Shown here piece by piece: positions 1 to 5,957 of a stretch of DNA of 13,505 nt. Numbering within the stretch: position 1 is the stretch's first letter; each line of letters starts with the position of its first letter. The notes under the pieces were generated by a model that was not told the origin of the DNA, ran no database searches, and saw only the letters and a list, made by a program, of their open reading frames with translations. The position numbers were made by a program, and so were the translations under genes. The stretch is from Candidatus Omnitrophota bacterium (GTDB lineage Bacteria > Omnitrophota > Gorgyraeia > Gygaellales > Profunditerraquicolaceae): NCBI GenBank assembly GCA_016867095.1, contig VGKK01000023.1:1-13505 (forward strand). The letters are read 5' to 3'.

Positions 1-972
1 ACGCCGGTAATCCAGGCCTTACGCCAGGCATACCCTTCCAGTTATATTGCGATGATGGTCAGCCCATCGGCCAAGGATATTGTGGAGGGTAACCCCTATT
101 TAGACGAAGTAATAATTTATGATAAACAGGCAAAGCATAAGAGCTGGGCCGGGTCTATTAAGTTCGCCTTGAACTTAAAGAAAAAGAGATTTGATTTAGC
201 GGTAATTTTACATCCCACAAACCGGGCGCACCTGGCAGCGTTCCTGGCCGGCATACCCAGAAGAATCGGCTACCGCCGTAAGATGGGATTTTTACTCACT
301 GACCGGGTAAGCCACAACAAGCAATTGGGTCAAAAGCATGAGTTGGATTACAGCCTGGATTTATTAAGATGCCTTGGCATTGAGCCAAAAGAGAAGAATT
401 TATTTATGCCGATAAGGCCGGAATCGGAAATTTGGCTGCGGAGATGGCTGGAGCAGGAGCAGGTAGCGCCGGCTGATAAATTATTGGTTATTCATCCGGC
501 GGCAAGCTGTCCCTCTAAGATTTGGCCAGGCGAAAGATTCGCGCAAGTCGCGGATAAATTAGCGGAAAAATACGGCTTCAAAGCGGTTTTAATCGCCGGG
601 CCAAAAGATATCCGCTTGGCCGGTGAAGTTGCCGCCAGGATGCGCCGGCCGCCGATTAACCTGGCCGGAAAAATTTCCCTCAGCCAGTTAGCCAGCGTCT
701 TGAAGCGCTGCCGGTTATTTATCTCCAATGACTCCGGGCCGGTGCATATTGCCACGGCCGTGGCTACGCCGGTAATTTCCATCTTCGGCAGGAACCAGAA
801 GGGCCTAAGTCCCTTACGCTGGGGGCCGCTGGGCAAAAAAGATAAATTTTTGCATAAAGAAGTTGGGTGCATCCAGTGTCTGGCGCATAATTGTAAAAAA
901 GGCTTTGCCTGTCTAAAGGCAATCACCATAGATGAGGTAATTGCGGCAGCGGATGAAATCTTGAAAAGTTAA
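1..972 (+). CDS. GT9 glycosyltransferase (LPS heptosyltransferase type), 5' truncated
   Basis: The frame is open from base 1 and already reads a family-typical N-terminal segment (PVIQALRQAYPSSYIAMMVS), so the gene begins upstream and the ATG at 52 is internal. About 323 residues are visible. Family marks are the HPAASCPSKIWPGERFA segment, where GT9 enzymes contact the nucleotide sugar, and the C-terminal block with LAGKISLSQLA and FISNDSGPVHIATA. The last of these is the usual GT9 signature near the ADP-sugar site. A cysteine-rich tail (GCIQCLAHNCKKGFACL) is common in ADP-heptose:LPS heptosyltransferases. The expected role is transfer of a heptose or similar sugar to lipopolysaccharide core at the cytoplasmic face of the inner membrane. 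The exact sugar and acceptor cannot be read from sequence. The gene ends at TAA 970-972 and is followed at once by foldback DNA with no obvious poly-T terminator. Confidence 0.9.
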   Translation, partial: TPVIQALRQAYPSSYIAMMVSPSAKDIVEGNPYLDEVIIYDKQAKHKSWAGSIKFALNLKKKRFDLAVILHPTNRAHLAAFLAGIPRRIGYRRKMGFLLTDRVSHNKQLGQKHELDYSLDLLRCLGIEPKEKNLFMPIRPESEIWLRRWLEQEQVAPADKLLVIHPAASCPSKIWPGERFAQVADKLAEKYGFKAVLIAGPKDIRLAGEVAARMRRPPINLAGKISLSQLASVLKRCRLFISNDSGPVHIATAVATPVISIFGRNQKGLSPLRWGPLGKKDKFLHKEVGCIQCLAHNCKKGFACLKAITIDEVIAAADEILKS

Positions 973-975
973 CGG

Positions 976-1269
976 AATTTTTGCGGGTCCTGCCGAGGCA
1001 TATTTCTCGCAGGAACATTAGTTTATTTTATGGTTTTGTGCTCCGTGCGCTCCAAAATTTTTGCCGTGCGCTACGGTTTACTCCTCGTTCGCCTGCTTAA
1101 AATTCGGTGATCTGCGGTTACGATGGTCAGTTTCCGCGCTCTCTCGTCGTAAATCCTTGCGCACTTTTGCCAAAAATTTTCTAATGCGCCGTCGCATCAA
1201 AACCATAAAATTTACAACAGGAAATTTTCTGCATGCCGCTCAAAACATGCCTCGTCACCCGCAAAAATT
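976..1269. repeat. Large imperfect foldback (about 290 bp)
   Basis: This gene-free DNA folds back on itself through four perfectly complementary blocks in nested order: 976-988 with 1257-1269 (13 bp), 994-1001 with 1247-1254 (8 bp), 1025-1038 with 1198-1211 (14 bp) and 1054-1063 with 1171-1180 (10 bp). Weaker pairing lies between them. A short open frame at 1061-1279 has no Shine-Dalgarno site and looks like a by-product of the repeat. It could be a non-autonomous mobile element remnant or a structured RNA. No terminal target duplication or transposase was found. Confidence 0.75.
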
Positions 1270-1308
1270 TAGAGTGTAAGTTTCTTTACTGCCTGTTGGG
1301 TGGCGGGG

Positions 1309-1349
1309 TTAAAAATCGACATTCGCTCGAAACCTTGTCCAGAGGCATT
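1309..1349 (-). repeat. Copy A of a 40-bp dispersed repeat
   Basis: Read on the minus strand, this segment matches the segment at 1529-1566. Shared words are AATGCC, CTGG, TTTCGAGC, AATGT and CGATTTT, with a few small insertions. It is one of three related copies within 450 bases, the other two being 1529-1566 on the plus strand and 1712-1746 on the minus strand. Confidence 0.6.
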
Positions 1350-1391
1350 AAGCAGGCAACATGCTTCGTCATCCGTAAAATTATTATTTAC

Positions 1392-1447
1392 GGGTGACAT
1401 GGTGACCTTGTGACTTGGTGACTTTGGTAGTGGATGGATTGGCTGGG
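1392..1447 (+). repeat. Octamer word array (TGGTGACT type), one arm only
   Basis: Seven successive 8-base units sit in strict register: GGGTGACA, TGGTGACC, TTGTGACT, TGGTGACT, TTGGTAGT, GGATGGAT, TGGCTGGG. The first four share GTGAC and the last three drift while keeping G/T composition. No long complementary arm is seen nearby, only the short GTCACCCG at about 1255. The period matches the array at 7409-7541 but the word differs. Confidence 0.75.
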
Positions 1448-1504
1448 ATTTCGAGGGACGTAAAGGCAAGAAAAATAGGGGACGATTCTGTTTTTAATTA
1501 GCTT

Positions 1505-1750
1505 AGCGGGTGGCGAGGCGGACTTGAAAATGCCACTGGCGGATTTCGAGCAAATGTTCGATTTTAGCAAAAGCAGCTTGAGCAGTGAGGGTATCCCCGT
1601 GGAGCGCAGCGACAAAACGGGGACGGCGAAGCTGTCTGAGGGCCGATGCAGGGGCATCGGCCCGAGTTCTGCAGCCGCCGAGCTGCGAAAGACCTTTTGC
1701 GGCCCGAAGGGTAAAATCGAACTAGCGAGAAAGCCGACAGGGGCATTAGG
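1505..1750. repeat. Structured foldback upstream of the GYD gene
   Basis: Outer arms 1529-1566 and 1712-1746 are imperfect inverted copies of the same 40-bp repeat seen at 1309-1349. Inside lie two clean hairpins. At 1594-1600/1617-1623 a 7-bp stem (TCCCCGT with ACGGGGA) is capped by the module GGAGCGCAGCGAC. At 1640-1649/1654-1663 a perfect 10-bp stem (GGGCCGATGC with GCATCGGCCC) closes an AGGG loop. An open frame crosses the region but its apparent protein is made of repeat sequence. The segment may be an RNA element in the leader of the following gene or a decayed mobile element; the sequence alone does not decide. Confidence 0.65.
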
Positions 1751-1774
1751 TGTAGCAAGAAGAGGAGGAGTAAG

Positions 1775-2053
1775 ATGGCTAAGTATCTGATGTTGGGGAA
1801 ATACTCCGTGGAGGCGATCAAGGGGATAAAGACGGAGCGCACCAAGAAGGCGGCGGAAATTTTCAAGAGGCAGGGCGGCAAGATTATCAGTATGTACGCG
1901 TTGGTCGGGCCGTATGATTTAGCGCTTATCGTGGATTTACCCGGCAATATCGCCTTAATGAAGGCGTCGGTCGCGCTGGCCAGGCTAAGCGGCATAACCT
2001 TCTTTAGCTCTCCGGCTATCACTGTAGAGGAATTTGACCGGGCGCTGGCTTAA
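1775..2053 (+). CDS. GYD-domain small protein
   Basis: The 92-residue protein starts MAKYLMLGKY and has the alternating strand/helix pattern of the GYD family (PF08734), whose name comes from a Gly-Tyr-Asp motif. Here the motif is GPYD at residues 45-48, followed by the strand LALIVDLP. The second half (MKASVALARLSGITFFSSPAIT) is also typical of the family. The fold resembles dimeric alpha/beta-barrel and Lrp-type ligand-binding domains, and no biochemical function is firmly known to me. The start is fixed by a strong Shine-Dalgarno AGGAGG at 1763-1768, six bases from the ATG. A long foldback lies directly upstream, and the promoter of the por operon begins nine bases after the stop, so this gene is probably a separate unit. 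Confidence 0.85.
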   Translation: MAKYLMLGKYSVEAIKGIKTERTKKAAEIFKRQGGKIISMYALVGPYDLALIVDLPGNIALMKASVALARLSGITFFSSPAITVEEFDRALA

Positions 2054-2061
2054 AATAAAGT

Positions 2062-2090
2062 TTGACAACTCGGCTGAAAAGTTATATTAT
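2062..2090 (+). promoter_or_regulatory. Sigma70-type promoter of the por operon
   Basis: TTGACA at 2062-2067, a 17-base spacer, and TATTAT at 2085-2090 make a near-consensus housekeeping promoter (6/6 and 5/6). The predicted transcription start is near 2097, about three bases before the porC ATG at 2100. No Shine-Dalgarno site fits in that space, so the mRNA would be leaderless or nearly so. Confidence 0.75.
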
Positions 2091-2099
2091 ACCTCACCT

Positions 2100-2669
2100 A
2101 TGAAAGAAATACGCATCCACGCCCGCGCCGGACAGGGGGCAATCACCACGGCCGCGTTATTAGGGTATGTCTATTTTTTGAAAGGCATGTATCCTTATGC
2201 CTTCCCGCATTTTGGCGCGGCCAGGATGGGCGCGCCGATGAACGCCTTTGTGCGGGTAGATTCCCAGCCGGTGCGCCTGCGCAGCCAGATTTATGAACCG
2301 GATTATGTGATTGTCGTGGATTCCACCCTCATGCGCGGGTTCAATTGTTTTTCCGGATTAAAAGAAGACGGCATTGCCATTATTAACGGCAAGGAGGCCG
2401 TGGAAATCCCCAAGGTAAAGGCCAGGCAGAAGGTGTTTCTGGTCCCGGCTAATGACATTGCCCTGAAGACTATCGGACGGCCGCTGGGCAATACTACTTT
2501 GCTGGGCGCGTACGCGGCAGCAACCGGAGAAATTGACCTGGAGCATCTGTCTGAGGCCATTAAAAAGAGGTTTTCCGGCCGGGCCCAGGAAGGCAATATC
2601 CAGGCTGCCAAGCAGGGATTTGAGTATATAAGTGAGGCCATAAGTTATGGAGCTCGCAGAGCGACATAA
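2100..2669 (+). CDS. porC: Pyruvate:ferredoxin oxidoreductase, gamma subunit
   Basis: The 189-residue protein is the gamma subunit of a four-subunit 2-oxoacid:ferredoxin oxidoreductase, the domain that binds part of the coenzyme A site. The N-terminal RIHARAGQGAITTAALLG and the following YPYAFPHFGAARMGAPMNAFVRV are diagnostic, as is PDYVIVVDSTLM near residues 67-78. The ATG at 2100 is chosen because MKEIRIHARAGQG matches the usual family start; an in-frame ATG at 2034 would add 22 unrelated residues and lie inside the GYD gene. No Shine-Dalgarno is present. The last nine residues (ISYGARRAT) and the stop codon are encoded by a hairpin repeat at 2640-2674, so the C-terminus looks repeat-derived. 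The partner subunits follow, but only after 252 bases of hairpin-rich DNA. Confidence 0.92.
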   Translation: MKEIRIHARAGQGAITTAALLGYVYFLKGMYPYAFPHFGAARMGAPMNAFVRVDSQPVRLRSQIYEPDYVIVVDSTLMRGFNCFSGLKEDGIAIINGKEAVEIPKVKARQKVFLVPANDIALKTIGRPLGNTTLLGAYAAATGEIDLEHLSEAIKKRFSGRAQEGNIQAAKQGFEYISEAISYGARRAT

Positions 2670-2674
2670 CTTAT
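2640..2674. repeat. Hairpin spanning the porC stop codon
   Basis: A 10-bp perfect stem (2640-2649 ATAAGTTATG with 2665-2674 CATAACTTAT) encloses an inner 4-bp stem GCTC/GAGC with GCA loop. The two stems are separated by tandem GA on each side (2650-2651 and 2663-2664). The stop codon TAA is at 2667-2669. The cap GGAGCTCGCAGAGCGAC resembles the cap GGAGCGCAGCGAC at 1601-1613. Confidence 0.8.
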
Positions 2675-2685
2675 CTGGCCGAACT

Positions 2686-2747
2686 TATCCCGCCGAATGT
2701 GCTAAAATTATGGAACAAAATTTTAGCACATCTTATGAGGCGGGATA
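2686..2747. repeat. Long two-part hairpin in the porC-porD gap
   Basis: The outer stem is 9 bp (2686-2694 TATCCCGCC with 2739-2747 GGCGGGATA). The inner stem is 13 bp and perfect (2697-2709 ATGTGCTAAAATT with 2719-2731), with a 9-base loop. The internal loop is asymmetric, 2 and 7 bases. No U-run follows, so it does not look like a simple terminator. Confidence 0.8.
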
Positions 2748-2796
2748 GAGTCAAGAGGAGATATTTTATAAACACTTTTCCCTCGCCTAAACGCTT

Positions 2797-2910
2797 GTAA
2801 ATTTCTCACTACGTTCGAAATTTACTGCGCAGGCTTCGGGATAATTCGCAGACGCCCTACGGGCTACAACTTACGTCACCAGGCGTAAGGATGTATGTTC
2901 CGTAAGTTGT
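2797..2910. repeat. Hairpin cluster before porD
   Basis: GTAAATTTC at 2797-2805 pairs with GAAATTTAC at 2817-2825 around an 11-base loop. ACAACTTACG at 2866-2875 pairs with CGTAAGTTGT at 2901-2910 around 25 bases. An alternative stem CTTACG/CGTAAG (2870-2875 with 2884-2889) competes with the second. The final hairpin ends 11 bases before the porD start, which has no Shine-Dalgarno. With 2640-2747 this fills the whole 252-base gap; no gene is seen in it. Confidence 0.7.
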
Positions 2911-2921
2911 CTGCTCATTAA

Positions 2922-3176
2922 ATGTTCGGTCCGTTGATTATAAAGCCCGGCAGCGCCAGAAATAACAAGACCGGCTCCTGGCGCGTAGGGGGAAAACCGA
3001 AATTTCTGCAGAAGAATTGTATCGGCTGCAAGATGTGCCTGGCGATTTGCCCGGAGGCCTGTATTGAGGGCGGCGAAAAGAATACCTATACCTGCGATTA
3101 TAGTTTTTGCAAGGGCTGCGGTTTTTGCGCGGCAATTTGCCCCAAAAAAGACGTAGAAATGGTCAAGGAAGAATGA
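2922..3176 (+). CDS. porD: Pyruvate:ferredoxin oxidoreductase, delta (2[4Fe-4S] ferredoxin) subunit
   Basis: The 84-residue protein is the ferredoxin-like subunit that carries electrons from the catalytic beta subunit to external ferredoxin. Two cysteine sets are present: C33, C36, C39 and C43 (CIGCKMCLAICP) and C63, C66, C69 and C73 (CKGCGFCAAICP). This is the two-[4Fe-4S] pattern in which the fourth ligand of each cluster comes from the other set. The N-terminal GSARNNKTGSWRV segment is typical of PorD. The ATG at 2922 gives the family-typical length, but no Shine-Dalgarno precedes it. Its stop codon overlaps the porA start (ATGA at 3173-3176), so translation of the two is probably coupled. 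Confidence 0.92.
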   Translation: MFGPLIIKPGSARNNKTGSWRVGGKPKFLQKNCIGCKMCLAICPEACIEGGEKNTYTCDYSFCKGCGFCAAICPKKDVEMVKEE

Positions 3177-4351
3177 AAGAATTCTTAGAAGGCTCGCGAG
3201 TAGTCGCGGAGATAGTCAAATTATGCAAGCCCGGAGTTATCTCCGCCTATCCGATTACCCCCCAGACCCACATTGTGGAGGAATTAGCCCAGTTTGTGGC
3301 CAGCGGTGAATCGGACGCGCAATTCGTGAATGTGGAATCCGAGCATTCGGCGGCTTCCGTAGTCTTAGGCGGCTCAGCCTCGGGCGTGCGCGTATATACC
3401 GCTACCAGCTCGCAGGGCCTGTTTTATATGGCGGAGGTGCTTTTTAATATTGCCGGCCTGCGACTTCCGGTGCTGATGACCTGCGCCAACCGCGCTATCT
3501 CAGCGCCGATTAATATCTGGAATGACCAGCAGGATTCGGTGTCGCTGCGCGACAGCGGCTGGATCCAGCTTTACGCCGAAGATATACAGGAGGTGGCGGA
3601 TTTGCATTTAATCGGCTACCGCATTGCCGAGGATAAATCCATGATGCTTCCGGTAATGATCTGTATGGACGGCTTTACGCTTACCCACGGGATAGAAACA
3701 GCGGATATGCCCAGCCAGGAGCTGGTAAATAAATTTTTGCCCGCCTATAAGCCGCTTTATAAACTTGACGTGGAAAATCCGATTACAATGGGGCCTTTGG
3801 TTGACCCGGATTATTATATGGAGGCCCGCTACGCGGTTCAGCAGACGCTCAGGGAGGCAATTAAATTCATCCCCAAGGTTACCGCGGAATTTTCTAAAGT
3901 TTTCGGCCGCGACTATAACGGCCTGATTGAAGGATACCGTATCAATGACGCGGAGCGGGTAATCGTGGCTATGGGTTCAGTCTGCGGCACAGTCAAGGAA
4001 ACCGTGGACGCATTAAGGGCAAAAGGTAAAAAGGTGGGCCTGCTGAAAATTATGTCCTATCGGCCGTTTCCATACGAAGAGATTTATGCCGCGTTAAAAG
4101 GCATCCCGCGGGTGGCGGTTTTAGACCGCGCCTTATCTTTGGGCTCTTACGCGCCCCTGGCCGCGGAAGTCAAGGCGGCATTTTTCGGAAAAAAGAAGAA
4201 GCCCGCGGTTATCAGCAGTTTCGTGGTCGGCCTGGGCGGCCGCGATATCACTAAAGATTCCATTAAAGAGGTATTCAGCCTGCTGACGGCAAAAGAGAGA
4301 GTCGGCGAATTTATTGATTTAAAGCCCGAACTTTTAAAAGAAGAGTATTAA
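3173..4351 (+). CDS. porA: Pyruvate:ferredoxin oxidoreductase, alpha subunit
   Basis: The 392-residue subunit binds the pyrimidine part of thiamine diphosphate and helps form the pyruvate pocket. Typical segments are VISAYPITPQTHIVEEL near the N-terminus, FVNVESEHSAASVVLGGSA, the YTATSSQGLFYMAEVL block, and CANRAISAPINIWNDQQD, which is characteristic of pyruvate-type enzymes. VMICMDGFTLTHGIE and the C-terminal transketolase-C-like domain II (VIVAMGSVCGTVKETVDAL) complete the architecture. I start it at ATG 3173, overlapping the porD stop, because MKEFLEGSRVVAEIVKL matches the family; an upstream in-frame ATG at 3107 would extend into porD coding sequence. AAGGAAG within the end of porD can serve as Shine-Dalgarno. 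Pyruvate is the likely substrate, but another 2-oxoacid cannot be excluded. Confidence 0.93.
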   Translation: MKEFLEGSRVVAEIVKLCKPGVISAYPITPQTHIVEELAQFVASGESDAQFVNVESEHSAASVVLGGSASGVRVYTATSSQGLFYMAEVLFNIAGLRLPVLMTCANRAISAPINIWNDQQDSVSLRDSGWIQLYAEDIQEVADLHLIGYRIAEDKSMMLPVMICMDGFTLTHGIETADMPSQELVNKFLPAYKPLYKLDVENPITMGPLVDPDYYMEARYAVQQTLREAIKFIPKVTAEFSKVFGRDYNGLIEGYRINDAERVIVAMGSVCGTVKETVDALRAKGKKVGLLKIMSYRPFPYEEIYAALKGIPRVAVLDRALSLGSYAPLAAEVKAAFFGKKKKPAVISSFVVGLGGRDITKDSIKEVFSLLTAKERVGEFIDLKPELLKEEY

Positions 4352-4354
4352 TCG

Positions 4355-5248
4355 ATGAGTAAACCTTTATTTACGCCGGGACATACTGCCTGCGCCGGAT
4401 GCGGCCAATCCCTGGCCGCGCGCCTGGTGGTAGAATCCAGCGGCCCCAATACTATCATCGCCAATAATACCGGCTGCCTGGAGGTTTTTTCCACGCGCTA
4501 TCCGGAGTCGGCCTGGGCAGTGCCCTGGATACATTCCTTATTTGAAAATGCCGCGGCCGTAGCTTCGGGGATAGAGGCGGCGCTGATTTATTTAGGTAAA
4601 AAGGACAAGATTAACGTGATTGCCCAGGGAGGCGACGGCGGCACTGCGGATATCGGCCTGCAGGCATTATCCGGGATGTGGGAGCGCGGCCATGATATTT
4701 TATGCGTCTGCTACGATAATGAGGCCTATATGAATACGGGAGTGCAGCGCAGCGGCCTGACTCCTTTTAGCACCAATACCTCTACCAGCCCCATCGGCGG
4801 TAAATCATTAGGAAATATCCGCCCCAAAAAGCCTATGCCTGAGATTGCGGTTACCCATGGCATACCTTATGTGGCCACTGCCTCGGCAGGATTTTTCCAG
4901 GATTTGCAGCGCAAAGTAAAAAAAGCGGTTTCCATTAAAGGCCCGAAATATATCCAGGTGCACGTGCCCTGCCCGCTGGGCTGGCGGCACGAGCCGGCGC
5001 TCAGCCTGGAAGTGGGAAAATTAGCCGTTGAGACCGGCCTTTATCCTTTGTTTGAATACGAGGCAGGCGTACTCGTCTCTCAGAAGAAAATTACTCCGCG
5101 GCCCGTGGAAGAATACCTGAAAGTTCAGGGCAGGTTTAAGCATTTATTGGATAAGCCCGAACAGGTAAAATTAATTCAAGCCATCGCGGATAATAATATA
5201 AAGAAGTATAATCTAAAACTTGAACCCCAGCAAAATTCAACCGCGTAG
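4355..5248 (+). CDS. porB: Pyruvate:ferredoxin oxidoreductase, beta subunit
   Basis: The 297-residue beta subunit holds the diphosphate end of thiamine diphosphate and the [4Fe-4S] cluster nearest the active site. Cluster cysteines are visible at C13 and C16 (HTACAGCGQ), C41 (NNTGCLEV) and C206 (HVPCPLGWR). The thiamine/Mg motif runs from QGGDGGTADIG (D94) to YDNEAYMNTG (N122, N127). SPIGGKSLGNIRPKKPM is the typical loop of the Por/Vor beta family. It starts three bases after the porA stop. It completes the set gamma-delta-alpha-beta, the order known from Thermotoga and archaeal enzymes, which oxidises pyruvate and CoA to acetyl-CoA and CO2 with reduction of ferredoxin. Confidence 0.94.
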   Translation: MSKPLFTPGHTACAGCGQSLAARLVVESSGPNTIIANNTGCLEVFSTRYPESAWAVPWIHSLFENAAAVASGIEAALIYLGKKDKINVIAQGGDGGTADIGLQALSGMWERGHDILCVCYDNEAYMNTGVQRSGLTPFSTNTSTSPIGGKSLGNIRPKKPMPEIAVTHGIPYVATASAGFFQDLQRKVKKAVSIKGPKYIQVHVPCPLGWRHEPALSLEVGKLAVETGLYPLFEYEAGVLVSQKKITPRPVEEYLKVQGRFKHLLDKPEQVKLIQAIADNNIKKYNLKLEPQQNSTA

Positions 5249-5255
5249 GTTGAAT
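5235..5255. repeat. Hairpin spanning the porB stop codon
   Basis: ATTCAACC at 5235-5242 pairs perfectly with GGTTGAAT at 5248-5255 around the loop GCGTA. The porB stop TAG is at 5246-5248, and the ferritin Shine-Dalgarno GGGAGGAGG (5256-5264) begins directly after the stem. It could act as an mRNA stability or processing element, or shape access to the next ribosome site; this is inference. Confidence 0.6.
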
Positions 5256-5272
5256 GGGAGGAGGCAAATACA

Positions 5273-5752
5273 ATGGGAAAGCAAGCCAGGGCAATTGTGG
5301 ATTTAAGCTTAAAAGATTTGATTAAGGATTTAAATAAGGCGTACGCGGACGAATGGCTGGCGTTTTATCTTTACTGGTATATGGCGCAGATAGTTTCCGG
5401 CAGGGCCTACGAGGACATCCAGGAATTCCTGAATAAAATCGCCAAGGACGAATTAGAGCATGCCGGGGAAATAGCGGATTTAATCATTAAATTAGGCGAC
5501 CTGCCTATCGCTAACCCGATGGATTTAGAGAAGAACGCCAACGCGCCTTATTTGATGCCGCCCAAGAATACCGCGGACATCAGCCGCATCATCCGTATTG
5601 TTACCGAAGCAGAGGCGTCGGCAATTGAAGTGTATAACAAGATTGCCAAAAAGACCCTGGGTAAGGATAACGTTACCTACCAGCTGGTAACGCATATATT
5701 GTCCGAAGAGGTAGACCACGAAGAGATGTTTGAAAATCTATTAGAAAGATAA
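5273..5752 (+). CDS. Ferritin-like (Dps/bacterioferritin-type) protein
   Basis: The 159-residue protein reads as a four-helix ferritin-like bundle. Candidate di-iron ligands are E27 (YADEWLA), E60 and H63 (KDELEHAGE), E112/E114 (TEAEASAIEVY) and E146 with H149 (SEEVDHEE), matching the E...ExxH...E...ExxH pattern. The ADEWLAFYLYWYMAQ helix resembles bacterioferritin-related and archaeal Dps-like proteins, which oxidise Fe(II) with O2 or H2O2 and store the product. No cysteine pair of the thioferritin type is present. The start is set by a strong Shine-Dalgarno (GGGAGGAGG, 8 bases before ATG). It follows porB by 24 bases and precedes a ferredoxin by 18, so it is probably cotranscribed with iron-sulphur enzymes it may protect. 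Substrate and oligomeric state are unknown. Confidence 0.85.
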   Translation: MGKQARAIVDLSLKDLIKDLNKAYADEWLAFYLYWYMAQIVSGRAYEDIQEFLNKIAKDELEHAGEIADLIIKLGDLPIANPMDLEKNANAPYLMPPKNTADISRIIRIVTEAEASAIEVYNKIAKKTLGKDNVTYQLVTHILSEEVDHEEMFENLLER

Positions 5753-5770
5753 CAAGGGGGCTATACAGAA

Positions 5771-5953
5771 ATGGCTAAAGTAAGCGTGGATGTTTCAACC
5801 TGTGTGGGTTGCGGTTTATGCGAACAGTCTTGCCCGGAGGTGTTCCAGGTCCAGGGCGACGGTATCGCCCATATCAAGGCGCAGAGCTGCGCTCAGCATA
5901 ATTTGACGGAAGTGGCCGAACAGTGCCCGGTGAACGCGATTAAGGTAGAGTAG
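5771..5953 (+). CDS. Single-cluster [4Fe-4S] ferredoxin
   Basis: The 60-residue protein has C11, C14 and C17 (CVGCGLC) plus C52 (EQCPVNAI), giving one [4Fe-4S] cluster. C21 and C40 remain, at places comparable to the disulphide pair of Thermotoga maritima ferredoxin. The second cluster of bacterial 2[4Fe-4S] ferredoxins is absent. The Shine-Dalgarno AAGGGGG lies 10 bases upstream. Its position at the end of the por and ferritin genes makes it a natural electron acceptor for the oxidoreductase, though that link is by context. The stop lies four bases from the end of the convergent gene. Confidence 0.92.
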   Translation: MAKVSVDVSTCVGCGLCEQSCPEVFQVQGDGIAHIKAQSCAQHNLTEVAEQCPVNAIKVE

Positions 5954-5957
5954 TTTT

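Noticed and set aside
1061..1279. Open frame of 72 codons starting MPCATVYSS
   Set aside because: It lies wholly inside the large foldback, has no Shine-Dalgarno, and its composition follows the repeat arms, so a protein is not supported.
1524..1790. Open frame of 88 codons ahead of and overlapping the GYD gene
   Set aside because: It reads through inverted repeats and two strong hairpins and has no recognisable family; the GYD start with its strong Shine-Dalgarno is the real gene here.
2034..2099. Longer porC start at 2034
   Set aside because: It would add 22 residues with no family match and place the start inside the GYD gene and upstream of the promoter.
3107..3172. Longer porA start at 3107
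   Set aside because: The extra 22 residues are frame-shifted porD sequence; the ATGA overlap at 3173 gives the normal family start.
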